Assembly (NCBI GenBank): GCA_900549335.1
Contig: UROJ01000068.1
Coordinates: forward strand, 1-8,155
Reading direction: 5' to 3'
Length of the DNA stretch: 8,155 nucleotides
Source of the DNA: an uncultured Collinsella sp.
GTDB lineage: Bacteria > Actinomycetota > Coriobacteriia > Coriobacteriales > Coriobacteriaceae
Below are positions 1-4,768 of the stretch, in pieces. Below the pieces are notes generated by a model. The model was given only the letters and a program-made list of their open reading frames with translations. It was not told the origin of the DNA and did no database searches. Position numbers and translations under genes: made by a program. Each line of letters opens with the position of its first letter. Within the stretch, counting starts at the first letter, position 1.

Positions 1-572
1 GACTGCTCCGCTACGCGCGCCACGGCGTCGAGCGATGCCGCGTTGAGAATACAGCCCGTGGGATTGTTGGGCGAGCAGATAACGATGGCCTTGGTCGCCG
101 GGGTCACACAGGCGCGAAGCGCATCCTCGTCAATCTGAAATTGCGCAGGCTCCGTATCCAAAAAGACCGCTTTGGCGTGATTGGCTACGACGATGCTCTC
201 GTACAGGCCAAAGGCCGGCGTGGGGATAATAACCTCGTCGCCGGGGTTGAGCATAGCCATGAATGTTGCCGACAGGGCCTCGGTCGCGCCGTCGGTCAGG
301 ATGACCTCGTCGGCCGAAAACGCAAGGCCCGCATCCCCCATGTAGGCAGATAACGCCTCACGCAGGGCGGGGCGACCGTTGTTGGGCGGATAGTGCGTGT
401 CGCCGCGGTCCAACGAAGCAGTCACCTCGGCGCTAATCACATCGGGCGTGGGAAAATCGGGCTCGCCGAGCGCGAGCGCGATGCACCCCGGGTGCTGGGC
501 GGCGAGCGCGTTGATTCGGCGGATGCCGGAGGGCTTGAGCGTGGCAAGCGAGGTATTCATGGGCAAGCGCAT
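1..572 (-). CDS. Class I/II PLP-dependent aminotransferase, N-terminal part (cut by window edge)
   Basis: My own minus-strand translation from the ATG at 572 gives 190 open codons that run off the left edge. It begins MRLPMNTSLATLKPSGIRRI. Visible fold-type I aminotransferase marks are GEPDF (residues 36-40, substrate-binding loop), YPPNNGRPALREAL (about 61-74), DGATEAL (94-100, PLP phosphate region), PGDEVIIPTPAF (110-121) and SPNNPTG (167-173, with the Asn that contacts the PLP ring). The SxSK lysine that forms the Schiff base lies beyond the edge, so activity cannot be confirmed. Family members are cytosolic and move amino groups between amino acids and 2-oxo acids (aspartate/aromatic or PatA-like); I cannot tell the substrate. 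The start is supported by AAAGGA (578-583), 5 nt upstream. A second Met at codon 5 is a less likely start. The gene is divergent from the 666-1322 gene. Confidence 0.9.
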   Translation of the reverse strand, partial: MRLPMNTSLATLKPSGIRRINALAAQHPGCIALALGEPDFPTPDVISAEVTASLDRGDTHYPPNNGRPALREALSAYMGDAGLAFSADEVILTDGATEALSATFMAMLNPGDEVIIPTPAFGLYESIVVANHAKAVFLDTEPAQFQIDEDALRACVTPATKAIVICSPNNPTGCILNAASLDAVARVAEQ

Positions 573-604
573 GGCGTTCCTTTCGTAAGGGTTGCACTAG
601 GATA

Positions 605-618
605 GCGCGCCCGCGCGC
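605..618. repeat. GC-only palindrome between divergent genes
   Basis: GCGCGC-CC-GCGCGC lies in the 93-bp spacer between the divergent starts at 572 and 666. It could be an operator or simply reflect high G+C. The same spacer holds two CGGAAA copies 11 bp apart (640-645 and 651-656), the second running into the ribosome binding site of the 666 gene. I see no convincing -35/-10 pair in either direction; TATCCT (599-604, minus strand) is the best -10-like string. Confidence 0.35.
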
Positions 619-665
619 CGCCAGACGGTGTAACCTAAACGGAAACCAACCGGAAAGGAGGCGGC

Positions 666-1322
666 ATGGAGACGACCGCGCGCGGCGATGTACCAAAAAC
701 GCTGCAAACCATTGCGTATATCAGCATTCCCAATAGCGCCGATCTTGAGTTTTTGCTTTGGGACCTGCAGGATGCCATCGCCGCCTATGCACAGCTTTCC
801 GGCACTGTGCTCCCCCGCCCAGTCGACTTGAAGGCAAATGACGCCGGCAGCGTTGCCGATGGCATCGTGCTGGCCATTGAAGACGTGGCTGACGATGAGA
901 CGTTGACAGCTATCGAGCAGGCGCTTGAGCGCTTTGGCGGTACGGGAACGCGCGTCTATGCCGCGATTCGAGCCGCACAAGAGGGCACTGAGCAGGCGCA
1001 TGGGACCGCCATTCGCCTGCTCAAGGCATGTAAGCGCCATGACCAATTGTGGTGTGGCGGCGTTGCCATCTGCGCCGACAGCGGCATTGCGGCGCTTCGT
1101 CGCTCCCCGCGCATGGGACTCTTGCGACGACCGTTTTCGGAGGCCATGGACAAGCTCGTGGGCGCCGTTCGCATGGGGTGTTCCGTCGAACACGCACAGA
1201 AGCTCGGTGGCGCCGCAACGGGTGGCGTCGACACCGACGGCATGGTGCGCGCCACGTCTGCGCTACCCACACCGATCTGGCACGCCGTTATGAGGCATCT
1301 TGCCGAGCACTCAAACTGCTAA
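666..1322 (+). CDS. Uncharacterised protein, diverged flavodoxin/FMN-reductase-like C-terminal region
   Basis: 218 residues and the only plus-strand gene here. The start is well supported: AAAGGAGG (654-661) sits 4 nt before the ATG. No signal peptide or membrane segment is visible, so it is probably cytosolic. The middle and end (about residues 97-172) carry YAAIRAAQEGTEQAHG, a helix with Cys122, then LWCGGVAICADSG (128-140) and SPRMGLLRRPFSEAMDKLV (147-165). From memory this pattern resembles the C-terminal half of a family of small NADPH-dependent FMN-reductase-like proteins in Gram-positive gut bacteria, where the same place reads roughly 'GGLGIGGGGM'. The N-terminus (about 10-45) lacks the usual GSPR-type phosphate loop, so flavin binding is doubtful. 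The last 45 residues are not recognisable. It is divergent from the aminotransferase and convergent with the DNA glycosylase. The assignment to a fold is inference; the function is unknown. Confidence 0.8.
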   Translation: METTARGDVPKTLQTIAYISIPNSADLEFLLWDLQDAIAAYAQLSGTVLPRPVDLKANDAGSVADGIVLAIEDVADDETLTAIEQALERFGGTGTRVYAAIRAAQEGTEQAHGTAIRLLKACKRHDQLWCGGVAICADSGIAALRRSPRMGLLRRPFSEAMDKLVGAVRMGCSVEHAQKLGGAATGGVDTDGMVRATSALPTPIWHAVMRHLAEHSNC

Positions 1323-1888
1323 ATCGAAAAAGCCTGCCAATCAGCAGCGCCGCTCCACCGCTCAACAAGCCGCTCCGGACGCCATGCCGCATTGGCGGGA
1401 CTTGTCGAGGGCAGGACGATGGCAGGCAGCCCGGTGCGTTCTTGTAGATAGCGCTTGTAGAGCCGGCCAGCTGTGCCACCGTTGCATATCACCTGCCCAA
1501 TAGGCGCATTACCCGTAATGCGCTCGATATGTGCCGGCACAACGTTACGAATGCTCGCATCGCTCGAGCCCTTAATGTCGCAGCTCTCAATCACATCCCA
1601 CAGGGCCACACCGCCGTTGAGCAGCATAGCCCGCTTGGCAGCAACCGAGGCGTCGAGCGTCGCGGGCTCGCCGCTCGCCAAAGAGTCTCCCTCGTTGGGC
1701 GGCACTGGCACACCGAGGCACGCGGCCATCACGCGCCAAAAGCGGTTCTGGGGATTACCGTAATAGAAGGCGTTGGTGCGCGAGAGCACCGAGGGAAACG
1801 AGCCCAACACCAAAACGCGCGAGCGCTCGTCAAACACGGGCTCAAACCCATGCTCAATATGCTGATAGCCCTCGTCAGACGCAGCCAT
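1319..1888 (-). CDS. Family-6 type DNA glycosylase (DNA-deoxyinosine/hypoxanthine glycosylase, UDG superfamily)
   Basis: 189 residues, the usual length for this family. Seen: VLVLGSFPS (25-33), FYYGNPQNRFW (41-51), a central GGVALWDVIESC (92-103), VICNGGTAGR (133-142) and LPSTSPANA (159-167). The first two blocks match the HDG branch of the uracil-DNA glycosylase superfamily, in which an Asn near motif 1 is catalytic (Asn45 or Asn48 here; I cannot decide which by eye). LPSTSPANA corresponds to the DNA-intercalating motif 2. Members remove deaminated purine (hypoxanthine) from DNA to start base excision repair. The start ATG at 1888 lies 3 nt after the amylase stop, with only a weak GAGG upstream, which suggests translational coupling to the amylase gene. 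The 3' end overlaps the end of the convergent gene by 4 bp. Substrate choice within the superfamily is inferred. Confidence 0.9.
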   Translation of the reverse strand: MAASDEGYQHIEHGFEPVFDERSRVLVLGSFPSVLSRTNAFYYGNPQNRFWRVMAACLGVPVPPNEGDSLASGEPATLDASVAAKRAMLLNGGVALWDVIESCDIKGSSDASIRNVVPAHIERITGNAPIGQVICNGGTAGRLYKRYLQERTGLPAIVLPSTSPANAAWRPERLVERWSGAADWQAFSI

Positions 1889-1891
1889 GGC

Positions 1892-3268
1892 CTAGGCCCT
1901 CAACAGATAGCGCACCTCGTAGGGCGCAAGCTCAAGGGAGCCCGTCAGCTCGACCGCCGGCGCGTCGTCGGCAAGCAGGTCGACAAAGGACCCGTTGAGC
2001 TCGCCGGCGCCAAAGGTATAGGTCTCGTCCACGGCATTCACCGCCACGAGCACCGTTGCGTCGCCGCAGGCGCGCTCGAACAGCAGCTGCTTGTTCTGGA
2101 TCACCACGTTGCGATAGGCACCATAGTTGAGGGCACGGGCCACCGCGTCGTCTGCCGAGCGCAGGTGCGCGAGCTGTTTGATGAAGGCCGTCAGCTCGTT
2201 GGGCGCAGGCTCATCGAGCGCAGGTCGCAGCGCCCAATCGCCATCGGGGCCGCCCTTTTCGCCGGCAATCCCCCACTCGCTGCCATAGTAGACGCACGGG
2301 ATGCCCGGCATGCCAAAGAGCATGCCATAAGCGGGGCGCAGACAGGACTTGTCGGTAAGGATGCTCGCCAGGCGCGGCACATCGTGGTTGTCGACAAACG
2401 ACAGCAGATGCTTGCCGCGATAAATGCACCACGGGTCACCGCCAAACTGGCGATGCAGCGAGTGGGCGATCTCGAACATGTTGACCGAGTTAAAGCTGGA
2501 GTACAGGCCCTTGTAGCACTCGTAGTTGGTGCAGGAGTCAAGCATCTCGTCATTGACGATCTGGTTGTAGTCGCCGTGGAGCGTCTCACCAATCAGCACA
2601 AAGTCGGGCTTGAGCTCACGGGTAAAAGTATGCAGGTGGCGCATAAAATCGCGATCGAGCATATAGGCGACGTCCAAGCGCAGGCCGTCGATGCCAAAGA
2701 CCTCGGCCCAGCGACGCACGGACTCGAGCAGGTAATCGACCACGGCGGGATTTTGCAGGTTGAGCTTCACAAGCTCAAAATGGCCCTCCCAGCCCTCGTA
2801 CCAAAAGCCGTCGCCATAGCAGGAATCGCCGTCAAAACTGATGTGGAACCAGTCCTTGTAAGGCGAGTCCCACTTGCGTTCCTGCACGTCGCGGAATGCC
2901 CAGAAACCGCGGCCCACATGGTTAAAGACGGCATCGAGCACCACGCGAATGCCATGGGCATGCAGCGTCTCGCATACGGCGGCAAAATCGGCATCCCCGC
3001 CCAGGCGGCGGTCGATATGGCGCAGGCTGCGCGTGTCGTAGCCGTGGCTATCAGACTCGAGCGGCGGGTTGATCAACACAGCGCCAACGCCGAGTTCCTG
3101 CAGGTAGTCAGCCCATTGGGCGATTTTCATGATGGGCGCATCGGGGTTGGGCGCGGTGCCGGCAGCTTGGGCAAGCTCATCCTCGGCAACGGGTGCGGCG
3201 TTTTCGCGCGGAGCTCCACAAAAGCCCAGCGGATAGATCTGGTAGAACGTCGTCTCGTATGCCCACAT
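1892..3268 (-). CDS. GH13 alpha-amylase family enzyme, cyclomaltodextrinase/maltodextrin glucosidase-like
   Basis: 458 residues. All four GH13 regions are intact: DAVFNHV (112-118), GLRLDVAYM (195-203, nucleophile Asp199), IGET (226-229, acid/base Glu228) and FVDNHD (291-296, Asp296). MWAYETTFYQIYPLGF at the start is the first barrel strand, so the protein begins directly with the catalytic (beta/alpha)8 barrel. It lacks the N-terminal carbohydrate-binding domain of neopullulanase/cyclomaltodextrinase. A short beta C-terminal domain covers about 380-458. With no signal peptide it should act in the cytoplasm on imported malto-oligosaccharides or related alpha-glucans. The start is supported by GGGAGG (3274-3279), 5 nt before the ATG. 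It is first of a pair with the DNA glycosylase, 3 nt apart. Family and catalytic residues are clear; exact substrate and GH13 subfamily are not. Confidence 0.94.
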   Translation of the reverse strand: MWAYETTFYQIYPLGFCGAPRENAAPVAEDELAQAAGTAPNPDAPIMKIAQWADYLQELGVGAVLINPPLESDSHGYDTRSLRHIDRRLGGDADFAAVCETLHAHGIRVVLDAVFNHVGRGFWAFRDVQERKWDSPYKDWFHISFDGDSCYGDGFWYEGWEGHFELVKLNLQNPAVVDYLLESVRRWAEVFGIDGLRLDVAYMLDRDFMRHLHTFTRELKPDFVLIGETLHGDYNQIVNDEMLDSCTNYECYKGLYSSFNSVNMFEIAHSLHRQFGGDPWCIYRGKHLLSFVDNHDVPRLASILTDKSCLRPAYGMLFGMPGIPCVYYGSEWGIAGEKGGPDGDWALRPALDEPAPNELTAFIKQLAHLRSADDAVARALNYGAYRNVVIQNKQLLFERACGDATVLVAVNAVDETYTFGAGELNGSFVDLLADDAPAVELTGSLELAPYEVRYLLRA

Positions 3269-3303
3269 AGCAACCTCCCGGTAAGCTCAACACAACGACA
3301 TCC

Positions 3304-3309
3304 ATTGTA
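3304..3309 (-). promoter_or_regulatory. Candidate -10 box of the amylase-glycosylase pair
   Basis: The minus strand reads TACAAT, about 36 nt upstream of the amylase ATG. No good -35 hexamer is found at 16-18 nt; that space falls on the AT-rich end of the inverted repeat at 3319-3355, so the repeat would overlap the polymerase site. Weak call based on one hexamer. Confidence 0.3.
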
Positions 3310-3318
3310 TGCCCAGCA

Positions 3319-3362
3319 GGGTAGCTAATTTGGGACGGGGCTCTTTTAGCTACCCCAGCCCC
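3319..3362. repeat. Interlocked inverted repeats (two stems sharing the same 44 bp)
   Basis: GGGTAGCTAA (3319-3328) pairs perfectly with TTAGCTACCC (3346-3355). A second pair, GGGGCT (3337-3342) with AGCCCC (3357-3362), has its left arm inside the loop of the first and its right arm just outside. The stems are therefore interlocked, as in an H-type pseudoknot, or compete with each other. On the minus-strand RNA the connecting stretches are 1, 3 and 8 nt. There is no T-run on either side, so it is not a standard terminator. It lies between the amylase start and the sotB end. Confidence 0.7.
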
Positions 3363-3368
3363 TTTCTA

Positions 3369-3435
3369 AGTTGCGGTGAAATACGGACTGTTTGCCGGGT
3401 TTATTGGGCCCAGCAGTCCGTATTTCACCGCAACT
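3369..3435. repeat. Perfect 22-bp inverted repeat with 23-nt loop
   Basis: The left arm 3369-3390 (starts AGTTGCGGTGAAATACGG) is the exact reverse complement of 3414-3435. The loop 3391-3413 is GC-rich at its right end (GGGCCC). The element lies 15 bp downstream of the sotB stop. Neither side has a T-run, so a rho-independent terminator is unlikely in the classic sense, though RNA from either strand would form a very stable stem that could protect the sotB mRNA 3' end. Length, symmetry and intergenic position fit a dispersed palindromic repeat (REP or MITE-like); copy number cannot be judged from one window. Confidence 0.85.
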
Positions 3436-3450
3436 GATGAGGGGGCGTGA

Positions 3451-4647
3451 TTAGGCGACGAGCTTTGCGCGGCGTATGGCCGGAAATAGCACCGTGATGG
3501 CGAGGATGACGCCCACGACGGTAATCGCCCCGCCCACGAAGCCAATCCAAGCGATACCGGGACCCGAAACCACGGCGCCACCGATTGCGGTGCCCGTGCC
3601 GATACCCAGATTGAACAGGCCCGAGAAGATCGACATGGCGACGGCCGACGAATCCGCCGGCGTGTACTTGATGAGCTCGGCCTGAAACGCCACGTTAAAG
3701 GCCGTGGAGCAGCAGCCCCATAGCGCGCAGACGGCAAGCACCGCCGCGAGCGACGATGCGGCCGGACCCATGAGCAGCAGAGCCACCGGCACGCCGGAAA
3801 GCGTGATCGCGAGAAACGGGAACCGGTGCCCGTCGAACAGGCGACCAAACAGCCAGCTGCCCACCAGGCCGGAACAGCCAAACGCCGTCAACGTCATGGT
3901 AATAGCGCTTGCGTCGACGTGCGCGACCTGTGCCAGGAACGGCTCGATATAGCTGTAACCCGCGTAGTAGCCGGTCGCCATAAAAACCGTGACCGCGTAG
4001 AGCGCGATCAGGAACGGGTTCTTGAGCAGCTCGGGCAGCTGTTTGACGGTAAAGCGCTCGCCCGCCGGCATGGCCGGGAACACGGCGGCCTGGTACACCA
4101 CCGCGACGGCAGAAAAAGCCCCGACCACGGCAAACGTCATGCGCCAGCCCACGGCCAGGCCGATGGCGCGGCCGATCGGCAGGCCAAAGATCTGTGCGAT
4201 GGACGAGCCCGTGGCGATCATGCTGATGGCGAGCGCCCCGTGACGGGTGTCGACCAGGCGCGAGGCCATAATCGAGGCGACTGACCAGAACACGGCATGC
4301 GCGCAGGCGACCACCAGGCGCGCACAGACCAGGATGGGATATGTCGGTGCCACAGCGGACAGGAACTGGCCCAAGGAGAACACGGCGAGCACGCCGAGCA
4401 GCATCCGCTTGAATTCAAAACGCGAGGCAAACACCATAAGCGGCAGTGACAGCAGCATGACGCCCCAGGCGTAGACCGAAATCATGATGCCTGCCTGGGC
4501 CTCGGTGAGCGAGAACGACGCGGCAATATCAGTCAGAAGGCCGATGGGCATAAACTCCGACGTGTTGAACACGAACGCGCAACAGGCGAGCCCGATAAGC
4601 GGGAGCCACTGCTTGAGCGCGATACCGTCTTGCCTTGCCTGACTCAT
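3451..4647 (-). CDS. sotB: MFS exporter of the SotB/AraJ type (sugar or drug efflux)
   Basis: 398 residues from the ATG at 4647, close to the about 396 of E. coli SotB. Residues 27-45 read FNTSEFMPIGLLTDIAASF, and YYAGYSYIEPF (227-237) and FSGLFNLGIGTGTAIG (341-356) also match SotB, as I recall it, almost block by block. About twelve hydrophobic segments are visible, with the MFS basic loop (FEFKR) after the second. SotB/YdeA exports arabinose and other sugars by proton antiport and can affect inducer levels; the substrate here is unknown. An in-frame TTG at 4662 would add five residues, but TTGGAG itself is the ribosome binding site of the ATG, so I chose 4647. Its own promoter candidate lies in the 121-bp gap after feoAB. 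Confidence 0.9.
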   Translation of the reverse strand: MSQARQDGIALKQWLPLIGLACCAFVFNTSEFMPIGLLTDIAASFSLTEAQAGIMISVYAWGVMLLSLPLMVFASRFEFKRMLLGVLAVFSLGQFLSAVAPTYPILVCARLVVACAHAVFWSVASIMASRLVDTRHGALAISMIATGSSIAQIFGLPIGRAIGLAVGWRMTFAVVGAFSAVAVVYQAAVFPAMPAGERFTVKQLPELLKNPFLIALYAVTVFMATGYYAGYSYIEPFLAQVAHVDASAITMTLTAFGCSGLVGSWLFGRLFDGHRFPFLAITLSGVPVALLLMGPAASSLAAVLAVCALWGCCSTAFNVAFQAELIKYTPADSSAVAMSIFSGLFNLGIGTGTAIGGAVVSGPGIAWIGFVGGAITVVGVILAITVLFPAIRRAKLVA

Positions 4648-4656
4648 ATATAACGT

Positions 4657-4660
4657 CTCC
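4657..4660 (-). promoter_or_regulatory. Ribosome binding site that fixes the sotB start
   Basis: GGAG on the minus strand, 9 nt before the ATG at 4647. It overlaps the in-frame TTG at 4662-4660, which therefore cannot well be the start codon. Confidence 0.7.
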
Positions 4661-4680
4661 AATCATTTTGAGCGGAGGCG

Positions 4681-4710
4681 ATTATATAGCAACGGCCCCG
4701 CATCCGTCAG
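4681..4710 (-). promoter_or_regulatory. Candidate sotB promoter inside the feoAB terminator hairpin
   Basis: The minus strand has a perfect TATAAT (4681-4686) and a -35-like CTGACG (4705-4710, four of six matches to TTGACA) 18 nt upstream. Transcription would start near 4674, about 27 nt before the sotB ATG. The -35 lies in the loop, and the spacer contains one arm, of the hairpin at 4693-4727, so promoter and hairpin share DNA. Confidence 0.5.
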
Positions 4711-4727
4711 CAACAGATACGGGGCCG
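4693..4727 (-). terminator. Hairpin after feoAB, possible terminator
   Basis: CGGCCCCG (4693-4700) pairs with CGGGGCCG (4720-4727), extended past one mismatch by ATC/GAT. It lies about 40 nt downstream of the feoAB stop. In the direction of feoAB transcription it is followed by TTGCTATATAAT, a poor U-tract, so termination may be leaky. A small competing stem CCGAA/TTCGG (4725-4739) shares its first bases. Confidence 0.45.
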
Positions 4728-4768
4728 AAAACAATTCGGTACATAGAGGTTGCGCCGTCAATAAATAA

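Noticed and set aside
597..1193. A 198-codon open frame on the minus strand
   Set aside because: It overlaps the well-started 666-1322 gene in antisense, has no ribosome binding site I can see, and shows no family motif.
1529..3328. A 599-codon open frame on the plus strand
   Set aside because: It lies opposite the amylase and part of the DNA glycosylase, both of which carry full catalytic motifs. Its protein is low in recognisable structure and rich in His, Val and Gly, as expected for the antisense of G+C-rich coding DNA.
3369..3435. Rho-independent terminator of sotB
   Set aside because: The stem is strong but no T-run follows in the direction of transcription, so I list it as a repeat instead.
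3448..4662. TTG at 4662 as the sotB start
   Set aside because: The TTG belongs to the TTGGAG ribosome binding site of the ATG at 4647, and SotB length fits the shorter form.
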